The position numbers were made by a program, and so were the translations under genes. This document shows positions 16,604 to 29,988 of a DNA stretch of 64,000 bases, one piece after another (position 1 is the first letter of the stretch; each line of letters begins with the position of its first letter). The notes under the pieces were generated by a model, which ran no database searches, had not been told where the DNA came from, and was given only the letters and a program-made list of their open reading frames with translations. The DNA lies in the NCBI GenBank assembly GCA_964457365.1, contig CAYWFP010000002.1:1-64000 (forward strand), read 5' to 3'. Origin of the DNA: CAYWFP01 sp964457365 (lineage in GTDB: Bacteria; Planctomycetota; SZUA-567).

Positions 16604-17596
16604 CTACTCCGCCTGCAGCGCTTCGCCGAGCACCCAGCCGCGGAGCTTCACCGGCGTCAGTTCGCGCCCGTTGTGCTGCTTGATCCCCTTGCCGTAGACC
16701 TCGACGCGGGTGACCGCCAGCGTCATCGCTTCCTGCCCCTCGCCGGCGGGGACCTCGATCTCCTTCTCCTCGAGGATCGTCACCTTCATCCCCTGCGGCA
16801 GCAGCAGCGGCTTGGCCTCGATGTGCACCTCGCCCGCCTTGGCCTTGGCCAGTCCCCGCGCCATCGGCGTGCGCGCGAACTTCTGGTAGACGAACATCGG
16901 CGTCTCGGCGTTTATGACCGTGGCGAAACGCTCGGCCGCGGCCTTGGCGCGCATCGGCGCCATCTGCTTCTCCTTGCCCGCGGCGAGGATCTCGGGGTAC
17001 TCCTTCTCGATCAGCGAGCGCGCCATGGCCATGTCGCGTATCGCCTGCTTCATGCTCTCGCGTTCCTTTTCGCCCTTCTCGTCCGGCGCCTCGTCGAGGT
17101 CGATGCGGTCGATCATCCTCACTCTCTCGGCGTAGTTGATCTGCGCCTCGGCGCGGCCGTAGGCGAGCTTGGCGTCCTGCAGCCTCTTCCGCGCCTCGGC
17201 CAGCGGCGCCAGCGGGTGTTTCTCCGGTTTCTTGCCGTACTGCTTCTTGAAGCGTCTGAGCCTGATTTGGCGCAGGCGCTTGTCCTTGACCGCGTCCAGG
17301 CTCGCGAGCGTGGCGAGGGCGTTGCGCTCCTCCTGCGAGAGCTTCTCCTCGATCCCCAGCTTGAGCCGATCGAGGAACCATTGCGTGTCGAGGCTGTAGA
17401 TCTTGTGGTCGGCCAGCGGCTTGTTATCCACGCCGAGGAGGGTGCCGTCCTTGATCAGCCACTGGCCGTCGGGACGGAAGTCCGGGTCGGGGATGATCGT
17501 CGGCTTGGGCGCGGCGAACTTGCCCGCGGCGTGGCCGAGGCCCGCGTGCGCGAGCAGGAACAGGACCAGAAGCGAAGATACGGCGAATCTTGACAT
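16604..17596 (-). CDS. Exported coiled-coil protein, function unknown
   Basis: A 330-residue protein with a signal peptide (SSLLVLFLLAHAGLGHAAG). Highly charged helices from ~80 to 220 (EARKRLQDAKLAYGRAEAQI, EKGEKERESMKQAIRDMAMA) predict a coiled coil. A short beta-rich C-terminal domain follows (EVHIEAKPLLLPQGMKVTIL, LTPVKLRGWVLGEALQAE). GGGAGG precedes the ATG; an upstream in-frame ATG is less well placed. Its stop lies 3 nt from that of the broken small membrane gene, so the two are convergent. Probably periplasmic; no family recognised. Confidence 0.55.
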   Translation of the reverse strand: MSRFAVSSLLVLFLLAHAGLGHAAGKFAAPKPTIIPDPDFRPDGQWLIKDGTLLGVDNKPLADHKIYSLDTQWFLDRLKLGIEEKLSQEERNALATLASLDAVKDKRLRQIRLRRFKKQYGKKPEKHPLAPLAEARKRLQDAKLAYGRAEAQINYAERVRMIDRIDLDEAPDEKGEKERESMKQAIRDMAMARSLIEKEYPEILAAGKEKQMAPMRAKAAAERFATVINAETPMFVYQKFARTPMARGLAKAKAGEVHIEAKPLLLPQGMKVTILEEKEIEVPAGEGQEAMTLAVTRVEVYGKGIKQHNGRELTPVKLRGWVLGEALQAE

Positions 17597-17728
17597 GATG
17601 CCCTCCCGGAATTCACGCGTGTCCGACACCCCACCGGCAGCATACGCGCTGAAACCGCGGTTGGCAAGGGAAGAGGGAGACGGGCTTATGCGTATCGCTG
17701 CCGGCAGTGCCCGCGGCGCCTCCCCCCG

Positions 17729-20218
17729 TCACTCAGCCGGCGCCGCGTCCTCCTCCGCCGGCGTTTCCTCTTCCTTCTTGTGGCGGCGGTGAAACGGGTT
17801 CAATTTCTTGAGTCCCTTGCCGACGCCCTCAATGCCTTTCTTGAGCACCTCGCCGGTTTTCTTCCCCGTCTCCAGCACCGCGCCGCCGAGGCTCTTGATC
17901 AGTCCCAGGCCGAGCTTGTCCACCGAGCCGACGACGTTCCTGACGATGGCGGTGGTGACGGCGAAGACGGAGCCGCCCTTGACGTTTTCGAGGTGGATGT
18001 CGGGGATGCGCACCGGCGGGGTCATGCTGTGGCCCCGGAGCAGCGTCGGGCTTAGCTTGACGTGGCTCTCCTTAAGGCGGAAATCGCGGATCAGCACCGG
18101 CTTGTTCCGGCCCTCGCCGGCGCCGGTCTCGAAGGCCTGCAGCCGGTCGAGCACCGCCTGGACGTTGCTTTTTCCCAGCGCCACCTCGTAGGTCGCGTGC
18201 ATCTTCTCCACCGTCAGCGACTGGATCACCAGCGTCTGCGCGCCCAGCGAGTCCATCTCCAGCACCATGTCCAGCGTCGGGATGGTGAAGGTCTCCTTGG
18301 CGTGGAAACCCGGCGGCGGGCCGACGACGACGTCGGTGAGGCGCGCGCGCAGCCACGTGGCGTCGACGGCGACGCCGATGGTGCCGGTCGTCACCGTCAG
18401 CGATTCTTCGCCGGCGTGGAGCGTCAGCGTCGAGGAGGCCACGCGCAGTCCGCCGACTTCGAAACGACCCTCCCCGCCCCGAGGCAGCGCCGCGGCAAAC
18501 TGGCGGGCGTAGGCTTCCAGCGCGCCGAAGAGCAGCGTCAGGTTCGAGCCGCCCGTGCCGGTGCAGAGGTGCGCCTCCACCGGCGAGAGGTCCATCCGCT
18601 CGATGCGCAGCGTCTCGCTCCCCAGCGCGGCCGGGTCGATCTTCGCCGTCACCGAGTCGACCGTCACCGCCCGCGGCCGGGCATAGCCGGCCGGGTTGTG
18701 CAGCGCCACGCCCGTGCAGCTGGCCTCGCCGGTGACGGTGGAGGCGCGCAGGGAGGCGATCTCCAGCCGCAGCGGCCCCACGCCCGGCGCCAGCGGTGCG
18801 AACGTCAGCGAGAGCGGCGCGATCCGGGCCGCGTCGACGGCGGGAATGGCGGGGGCGCCCGAAGCTTCGAGCGGCAGTTGTCGGATAAACTTCGCCACCG
18901 TCGCGATCATCGCCGCGGCGTTGTTGCCGCCCGGGCCGAAGGCGAGTCGGCCGCGGAGATTGTTCGCCTGCAGCGACGTGACCCGCGGCGGACCGTCGGG
19001 CGTGGCCGGGTTCGCTTCCAGCGCGACGCTCTCCAGTTCGAGTGCCTTCTTCTCGGGATAGTCCTTGGGGTTGTCCAGGCCGATCGTCTCCGCTTGCAGG
19101 CGGCGGGCCTCGGGTTCGGCCGTGATCGTATCGACGCGGAGGACGAAGACGCCGGGGCCGTCGTCGTCGGGCTGGACGTGGCATTGCAGGTCCTTGATCG
19201 TCACCTCCCCGACCGACGGCGGCCCGGCCGCTGCCGGCGCCGACGGCAGGTGCGGTCGGTAGGCCGTCAGGGTTTCGACCAGGAGCGCCAGGTTGCTCCC
19301 CTCGGGGCCCGGCGCCAGGTAGAGCCGCGGCGCGGTAAGCGACAGCGATCGAAGCCGCGCGGGGCCGTCCTGGAGCGCGGCCGGGTCGAACGCCGCCTCG
19401 AGCTGCATCACCGCGAAAGTCTCGGCGAAGTCGTACCCGTCGGGGTTGACCAGGGCCATGTCCTGCAGCTGCAGCTTGCCCGCCAGCGGTTCGATACGGC
19501 CGCGGCGCAACCGGAAGCGGAACGGCCCGCCTTCGTCCCCGGGCAGGCGGAGCAGAAGACCGGCGTCGTTGAGCCGGACCTGCTGGATCACCGCCGATTC
19601 CGCGCCCGTCCTCGGCGCCTGCGTCTCGAGGTACTCGATCGCCTTGCGTCCGATCACCAGCGCGTTGGGGCCGGCCTCGCCGAGGCGGATGTCGATCTCG
19701 GGCTTGTCGAAGCGCAGGTCTTCGACGACGACTTTGCCGGAGGCGAGATAGGCGCCGAGGTCGGTGTCGAGTTCGGCCTTCTCCACCCGCAGCAGCTCGG
19801 CTTCCGGGAAGCCCGCGGGATTGACCACGCGCAACCCCTCGACCTTGGCATGGCCCTGGAAGGTGATGGAGACGTCGTCGACGTGCACGCCGGTGCCGAC
19901 GATCTGCGGGCCGATCCGCTCGATCGCGGCCTTGATCAACCGCCCGGCGTAGACGGTGGCGATCACGCTCGCCAGCAGCAGCAGCGCCAGCACGACCAGC
20001 AGCGCGCGCAGCCAGCGGCGCCTCTTCTTCGGCGATCCGGTCGATTTTGCGGCGGCTGCTGCTGCGTCCGGCGGCGGGGTGGCAGCGGCTTCGGCGGTCA
20101 CGTTTTGCGGCAGGTCTTCCGCCGCGCCGATCTCCTGCGGCGGGACGATCTCGGTGTTGCCCGGCTTTCCGGGCGCGGGGCGGTCGGCGGCTTCGCCGCG
20201 TTCGGGATCCTCGGTCAT
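17729..20218 (-). CDS. AsmA-like envelope protein
   Basis: An 829-residue protein. A ~65-residue Ala/Pro-rich cytoplasmic N terminus and KKRRRWLR precede one membrane anchor (ALLVVLALLLLASVIATVYA, residues ~72-91). A long beta-rich periplasmic region follows with repeated units such as VSITFQGHAKVEGLRVVNPA, VEDLRFDKPEIDIRLG and VTIKDLQCHV. The pattern is that of AsmA/DUF748 proteins, the bridge-like family implicated in moving phospholipids between membranes. The C-terminal end is Lys-rich (GLKKLNPFHRRHKKEEE). GGGAGG lies before the ATG. It sits downstream of pckA on the same strand, 127 nt away. Confidence 0.75.
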   Translation of the reverse strand: MTEDPERGEAADRPAPGKPGNTEIVPPQEIGAAEDLPQNVTAEAAATPPPDAAAAAAKSTGSPKKRRRWLRALLVVLALLLLASVIATVYAGRLIKAAIERIGPQIVGTGVHVDDVSITFQGHAKVEGLRVVNPAGFPEAELLRVEKAELDTDLGAYLASGKVVVEDLRFDKPEIDIRLGEAGPNALVIGRKAIEYLETQAPRTGAESAVIQQVRLNDAGLLLRLPGDEGGPFRFRLRRGRIEPLAGKLQLQDMALVNPDGYDFAETFAVMQLEAAFDPAALQDGPARLRSLSLTAPRLYLAPGPEGSNLALLVETLTAYRPHLPSAPAAAGPPSVGEVTIKDLQCHVQPDDDGPGVFVLRVDTITAEPEARRLQAETIGLDNPKDYPEKKALELESVALEANPATPDGPPRVTSLQANNLRGRLAFGPGGNNAAAMIATVAKFIRQLPLEASGAPAIPAVDAARIAPLSLTFAPLAPGVGPLRLEIASLRASTVTGEASCTGVALHNPAGYARPRAVTVDSVTAKIDPAALGSETLRIERMDLSPVEAHLCTGTGGSNLTLLFGALEAYARQFAAALPRGGEGRFEVGGLRVASSTLTLHAGEESLTVTTGTIGVAVDATWLRARLTDVVVGPPPGFHAKETFTIPTLDMVLEMDSLGAQTLVIQSLTVEKMHATYEVALGKSNVQAVLDRLQAFETGAGEGRNKPVLIRDFRLKESHVKLSPTLLRGHSMTPPVRIPDIHLENVKGGSVFAVTTAIVRNVVGSVDKLGLGLIKSLGGAVLETGKKTGEVLKKGIEGVGKGLKKLNPFHRRHKKEEETPAEEDAAPAE

Positions 20219-20345
20219 GGCGTCCTCCCGAAAAGAGAGTGCTCGGTACAGCCCACCGCAAGCCGGTGAGTAGTTTTCCGGGGCGCCGGCGGTACGGATG
20301 CGCGGCGCCAAGGCGTCCCGAGTGGTCTCCGCGAAGCCGCTTTGC

Positions 20346-22082
20346 TCAGCTGCTGCGGATGGTCAGCGCCTTGCCCAGCCGTTTCAGCAGTTCCGGCTTC
20401 TCCTTGACGTCGGTGCTTTTGAGGAAGTCGCGCCGCTGCTTGAAGCGGTCCTTCAGCATGGCCAGGTAGCCTTTCTTGTTGCCCACCTTGTTCGGGTGGT
20501 AGCGGTCGTAGAATCCCGGCAGCAGCTTCTCGATACTGGCCTTGGTCGGGATCAGGGCCCCGGGCAGCGTCTTCCACGGTTCCCAGTCCAGCCGATCGGT
20601 CAGGATCGCCGTCTGCAGCGTCAGCGAGGTGGTCAGCGGGATGTCGTTCACCTCCTCGTCGGACTTCTTCCACATGCCCGCGCTGTTCATGCAGTAGCAG
20701 GCCGCGCCGTTCTCGAAGACCTTGCCGAAGGCCTCGATATCCTTCCAGAGCTCGTAGACGCGGAAGGGGTTGGCGAAGGGCTCGAAGACCAGCTTCTTGA
20801 GCTCCTCCTCCGAGACGTTCTCCGCCTTGTTGCGCTTGGTGATCAAGGCCGCGCCCATGGCCACGCCGAGGTCGGTGTTCTCGAACTTGAGGATCGGCGG
20901 CAGGCAGGTGTCCTTCATCAGCCAGACCATCATCTCCGGGAAGCGGCAGCGGTTGACCCAGTCGCCGGTCATGTCGCGGTCGTAGAGCGCGCGGCCGTTG
21001 GCGTTGCGCACCTCGAGGCCGAGGATCTTCTTCTGCCCGTCGACGGCGACGACGGCGCAGTTCATCACCGTCAGGCAGTACTTCCACTCCGGGTGATCGA
21101 TGCTGCGCTGGTCGGTCTTGTCGAAGAGCGAGGGCTCCCAGACGCGGCAGACCTTGTCCTCGCAGTCGATCTGGAACGCGTCGTCGTGCAGCACCACCTT
21201 GGTGGTGCCGGCGGGGATGGTGCCGGCGTTGTCGAGGCTGTTGGTGTGGCTGGACTTGCCGGTGCCGGAGAGGCCGAAGAAGGCGATGGAGCGCTTGCCG
21301 AGCTTCCTGGCGCGCTCGTCCTCGCACCGGGTGAAGTCCATCTCCTTGATGCCGCCGTGGCAGGCGGCCATGCCGATGCGCATGCCGCTGGTCCACGCCA
21401 GCGTCAGCGTTCCCTTCTTGCGTTCGCCGAAATAGCGCATGCCGAAGTTGTAGATCACGTTGCACTGCTCGTCCACCAGCGCCAGTTGCGGGAAGCCCTG
21501 GTTGTGGTAGAACGGGTCGTCGTTGCGCCACTGGTTGTCGCCGATGACGAGGATGTCCTGGATCGGCAGCACCGGGCTCTTCCGGTACTCGGCGGCGAGT
21601 TCCTCGTACGGGGTGAAGTTGGCCAGCCAGTTGAAGATGTTGGCCGCGTCGTCCTCGGCGCCGATGATGGTAGCCTTGATCATCAGGTCCCGGTCGAGCC
21701 CGACGATGCCCTCGCCCTTGATGAGCGGCCGCTTCTGCAGGTCCGAGACCGCCTCGCGCAGGTCCTTGGTCACCTTGTCCTGGTCGCCCGCGGGCATGCG
21801 GTTGTAGAACCGCCGCGCCTTGGCCGTGCGCCCGATGATCTTGCCGTGGGTGTTGTTGAGGATCTTCGCCCCCGCCGGCAGGCCCAGCCGCTTGGCCGCC
21901 GGAGGATAGATCGGCATGTCCGTTTCCATCACGTCCCACTGGCCGCGCGCCAGCTCGTACGCCTCGGCCGCGGTGACCTTGCGCACCTTCTCGCTCTGCA
22001 GCAACGTCTCGGCGACCGCCCGCAGCGGCGGTACGCTCCCCGGGTCGTCCCTGTAATATTCGTACGTCGATTGACTCGCCAT
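20346..22082 (-). CDS. pckA: Phosphoenolpyruvate carboxykinase (ATP type)
   Basis: A 578-residue enzyme converting oxaloacetate and ATP to PEP, CO2 and ADP, the entry step of gluconeogenesis. The kinase-1a loop is FFGLSGTGKSSHTNS and the metal/nucleotide segment is LHDDAFQIDCEDKV. YFGERKKGTLTLAWTSGMRI holds the conserved region before the P-loop. It is slightly longer than the classic ~530-residue ATP-type enzyme and somewhat divergent. AAAGGA lies ahead of the ATG. The malic enzyme at 23.1-24.5 kb gives the second route between C4 and C3 acids in this window. Confidence 0.88.
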   Translation of the reverse strand: MASQSTYEYYRDDPGSVPPLRAVAETLLQSEKVRKVTAAEAYELARGQWDVMETDMPIYPPAAKRLGLPAGAKILNNTHGKIIGRTAKARRFYNRMPAGDQDKVTKDLREAVSDLQKRPLIKGEGIVGLDRDLMIKATIIGAEDDAANIFNWLANFTPYEELAAEYRKSPVLPIQDILVIGDNQWRNDDPFYHNQGFPQLALVDEQCNVIYNFGMRYFGERKKGTLTLAWTSGMRIGMAACHGGIKEMDFTRCEDERARKLGKRSIAFFGLSGTGKSSHTNSLDNAGTIPAGTTKVVLHDDAFQIDCEDKVCRVWEPSLFDKTDQRSIDHPEWKYCLTVMNCAVVAVDGQKKILGLEVRNANGRALYDRDMTGDWVNRCRFPEMMVWLMKDTCLPPILKFENTDLGVAMGAALITKRNKAENVSEEELKKLVFEPFANPFRVYELWKDIEAFGKVFENGAACYCMNSAGMWKKSDEEVNDIPLTTSLTLQTAILTDRLDWEPWKTLPGALIPTKASIEKLLPGFYDRYHPNKVGNKKGYLAMLKDRFKQRRDFLKSTDVKEKPELLKRLGKALTIRSS

Positions 22083-22268
22083 GGCTTTTCCTTTTTCTCT
22101 TGTCTCGCGCGTCCCGGCCGCACGCGATCCGTGCCGGCGCCGGATGCGCGGCGGGATACTCGTCGAATTGGCCAAAATTCTCTCCCTTGTAGCGAGGGGC
22201 GCGGTTCGAGGCAACAACTTTTTCCGCGAAAAGGCGCCGACTATCCGAACGGCGGTGGCGCCGATTCG

Positions 22269-22297
22269 TTGACGGCCACGCAAGGTCTTGCTAGTCT
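22269..22297 (+). promoter_or_regulatory. Candidate promoter of birA
   Basis: TTGACG (22269-22274), 17-nt spacer, TAGTCT (22292-22297), 64 nt before the birA ATG, in the gap divergent from pckA. Confidence 0.4.
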
Positions 22298-22360
22298 CGC
22301 GGTTCGGTCGTTCCGGAAATACGCGTGCACGACGCGCAGGTTGTCCGAAAAGGACGGGGA

Positions 22361-23094
22361 ATGGATTTTCATCCGCCCGTGTGGCACGACGAGTTCGACA
22401 GCACCAACCTCGCGATGAAGCGTCGGCTCGAGGCGGGCGAGGCGCTGCCGGCCGGCTTCGTCCTCGGCGCGCGCGCGCAGACGCGGGGGCGCGGGCGGCA
22501 GGGCAGGGGCTGGCTCTCGGTGCCGGGTAAAGACCTGACGTTCTCGGTGCTGCTGCGGACGAGCGCGGCGTTTCCGCAACTGGCGTCGCTGCCGATCGCC
22601 GTGGCGTTGGGCGTGGCGGAGGCGCTCGACCGCTACGGCCTGCGGGCGGCGACGAAGTGGCCCAACGACGTGCTGATCGAGCGGAAGAAGATCGCCGGCA
22701 TTCTGAGCCAGCGCTGCCCGGTCGACAACGAGGCCTTCGTCGTCGGCATCGGTCTCAACGTCAACATGAACGCCGGGGACGCCGCGCGTATCGATCAACC
22801 GGCGACGTCGCTGCTGCTCGAAACCGGGCGCGACTACCCGGTCGAGGAGGTGCTCGCGCACCTGCTGCCGCACATCGGCATCTGGTTCGACCGCTGGCGC
22901 GACGGCGGATTCGCCGCGATCGGGCCCGCGTGGGACAGGCGCGTGGCGTACCTCCACGAGGCCGTCACCGTCCGCGACGGCGCGCAGCAACGCTCGGGCG
23001 TCCTCGCCGGCTTCGGCCACGACGGCGAGCTGCTGCTCGAGGAGCCTTCCGGCGAAGTGCGCCAGGTCTGGACCGGCGACCTGGGGCATTGGGC

Positions 23095-23098
<4 letters not shown>
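22361..23098 (+). CDS. birA: Biotin--[acetyl-CoA-carboxylase] ligase, class I
   Basis: A 245-residue enzyme that activates biotin with ATP and attaches it to carrier-protein lysine. The biotinyl-AMP loop RGRGRQGRGWLS, KWPNDVLIERKKIAGIL and VVGIGLNVNMN are all present. There is no N-terminal winged-helix domain, so it is the monofunctional (non-repressor) class. AAGGA lies 7 nt before the ATG. It converges with the malic enzyme gene: the two stop codons overlap by two bases within one TTAA. Confidence 0.93.
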
Positions 23099-24540
<1,442 letters not shown>

Positions 24541-24679
24541 GGCGATCCCTCTCTCAACGATTTTCGGAAAGCGACAATATGCCACGCGGGGCGGGGGAGG
24601 TCAAGGGGGGGATTTTGTCGCCTGGCAGGGGCGAGTCGACGACCGGTGCCCGCCGGGTCGCTCTTTCCGCGCGGCCGCC

Positions 24680-24970
24680 TCACCGCTCCAGCAGCCCCTC
24701 GATGATCAGGTCCACCGCCTCGTCCTCGCTCAGGCCGCGCGCCATGAGGGTTTCGAGCTGCTTGTTGTCGACGCTGTCGATGGCGGCCTCGCGGGTGACG
24801 TGGGCCTTGGGGTGGTTCACCTGCACGACCGGGACCGCGCGCGCGGTGGCGCTGCCCTGGATGATCTTCTTGCAGTCGACGTGGCCGCGCGCGTGCGCGG
24901 CGTCGGCGATCAGCTGGTTGTAGATCTCCGCGCCGGCCTCGTCGGTGAGGGCGATGTGGCTAAGGAGCAC
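24680..24970 (-). pseudogene. C-terminal remnant of a SufB/SufD Fe-S assembly protein
   Basis: An open frame of 96 codons whose sequence is the C-terminal end of the SufBD family: SHIALTDEAGAEIYNQLI, then HVDCKKIIQGSATARAVPVV, VNHPKAHVTREAAIDSVD, and NKQLETLMARGLSEDEAVDL. Intact SufB/SufD proteins are about 300-480 residues, so most of the beta-helix is missing. Upstream sequence leaves the frame within ~20 nt. No sufC, sufS or sufU is nearby. It is most likely a deletion relic; translation of a stand-alone fragment cannot be excluded. Confidence 0.75.
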
Positions 24971-25099
24971 CCCGCGCGCCAGACCACCTCGTGCAGCTCG
25001 AGTACGCCCATGATGCTCTCCGCAGCCCCTCCACGCATCAAAAGCAAAGCCGATAGCGGGCGGCTTGTCAAGTAAATCCTACTAAAAAAATAGGTGAAA

Positions 25100-27124
<2,025 letters not shown>

Positions 27125-27331
27125 CGGCTGTCGCGGCTCCTGCAACGCTACGGGTATGCCCCCGACAGGCCGGGCTGCCGAGAGCTCGATCTTATAAATC
27201 TATAACGAACAGGAACTGGAAAAATATGAAAGAAATGTTAAAATCCTGTCTATTCCGTGGGCCGATTGTAAGATGCGCCATGTAATGGAGTAGTGGCGCT
27301 CTCGATCCGGCTGAGCGAGAAAGCGGTATAC

Positions 27332-28657
<1,326 letters not shown>

Positions 28658-29968
28658 TTACTCGCAGTCGTGCAGCAGCGCCGCCTCGCCGCTTGCCGGC
28701 GCGTCGAGGTCGACGCCGTTGCGCCGCAGCCGGGCGACACGGCGGGCATAGAGGGCGGGGCGCGCATCGGGCGCCTCGAGATGGAGCCGCAGGTTCTGCA
28801 GCGTCAGATCGTCCGCGTCGCGCAGGAAGAGTCCGTACGCCGGCAGCCGGCCGAACAGCTCCATCGACGGATAGTCCGCGCGGTTCTCCGGCGGCTCGGC
28901 CACCAAGTCCCCGCCGCCGGCGAAGCCGATAGCGATATCCTGCAGCGTCACCCGCTCGATCGGATGCTCGCGCAGCCCGGCGACGAAACAGCCGCTCGCG
29001 GCGGCGCCCGTCGCCCGGACGCCGGCGATGCGAATGTCGCGCATCGCGCCCGCGCCGCCCCGGTCGCCGAGGCGCAGGAAGAGCGGCACCCCGACGCGGT
29101 CCATGGTGATGTGATGGATCGAGACGTTCTCCGTCACCCCGCCATCGACCTGGCAGAGCGCGATCCCGGCCGCGGCGGTGACCCGGCCGCCGGGGCAGAT
29201 CACCTGTTGCTCTTGCGAGGGGACCACGGCGATGTTGCCGATGGCGATGTTGCGAAAGCCGCCGCGCGACTCGGTGCCCAGCTTGATCGCGTTGGCGTGG
29301 GTGCCGATGACGCAGTCGCCGACGACGACGTTCTCCGTGGGCTCGTCGCCGCCGCTCTTGAGGCAGATCGCGTCGTCGCCGGTATCGAAGAAACAACCCG
29401 AGACGATCACGTCCCGGCAGCTCTCGATGTCCAGCCCGTCGTTGTTCTGCACCGCGTGGTTGAAGACGGTGACGCCGTGGATGCGCGCCTGCGTGCAGCG
29501 CAGCAGGTGCAGGCCCCAGAAACCGGCGTTGCGCAGCGTCAGGTCGTCCACCCGCACCCGCGTGCAGTCGCGCAACAGCATTCCGCGCGGCCGGTCGGTG
29601 GCGAAGCCCATCGGCGCGAACGCCCCGCCCCCGCCGTCGATGGTGCCGCCGGTGATGCGGATCTGCTCGCAATCCTCGGCGAGAATCAGCGCCCGCAGCC
29701 CCGCGCCGTCCTGGGCGCTTCGTCGCGGCGGTTGTATCGACGGATAGTCGGCGATGGCGGAACTGCCCAGCAGGCACGCGCCCGGGTCGAGCCGGAGCGT
29801 CAGGCGGCTGGCCAGCCGCAGCGTGCCGCAGCGATAGCGCCCGGCCGGGACGCGCACCGTGCCGCCGCCGGCTTTCGCGCAGGTGTCGATCGCCGCCTGC
29901 AGCGCCGCGGTGTCGTCGGCCGCGCCGTCGGCGACGGAGTCGAAATCGCTCACATCGACTGTGGACAT
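28658..29968 (-). CDS. Glycoside hydrolase family 28 (polygalacturonase-like)
   Basis: A 436-residue right-handed beta-helix protein. The N-terminal DFDSVADGAADDTAALQAAI is the usual GH28/pectate-lyase-superfamily start. The three GH28 catalytic Asp residues sit in NNDGLDIES and TGDDAICLKSG, with the substrate-binding GTESRGGFRN further on. It lacks a signal peptide, so it probably acts on imported oligosaccharides in the cytoplasm. It is 20 nt downstream of the GH20 gene, in one operon. Exact substrate (galacturonan or another uronic-acid glycan) is not determined. Confidence 0.88.
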   Translation of the reverse strand: MSTVDVSDFDSVADGAADDTAALQAAIDTCAKAGGGTVRVPAGRYRCGTLRLASRLTLRLDPGACLLGSSAIADYPSIQPPRRSAQDGAGLRALILAEDCEQIRITGGTIDGGGGAFAPMGFATDRPRGMLLRDCTRVRVDDLTLRNAGFWGLHLLRCTQARIHGVTVFNHAVQNNDGLDIESCRDVIVSGCFFDTGDDAICLKSGGDEPTENVVVGDCVIGTHANAIKLGTESRGGFRNIAIGNIAVVPSQEQQVICPGGRVTAAAGIALCQVDGGVTENVSIHHITMDRVGVPLFLRLGDRGGAGAMRDIRIAGVRATGAAASGCFVAGLREHPIERVTLQDIAIGFAGGGDLVAEPPENRADYPSMELFGRLPAYGLFLRDADDLTLQNLRLHLEAPDARPALYARRVARLRRNGVDLDAPASGEAALLHDCE

Positions 29969-29988
29969 CGTCCCGCTCCGAACGCGTG

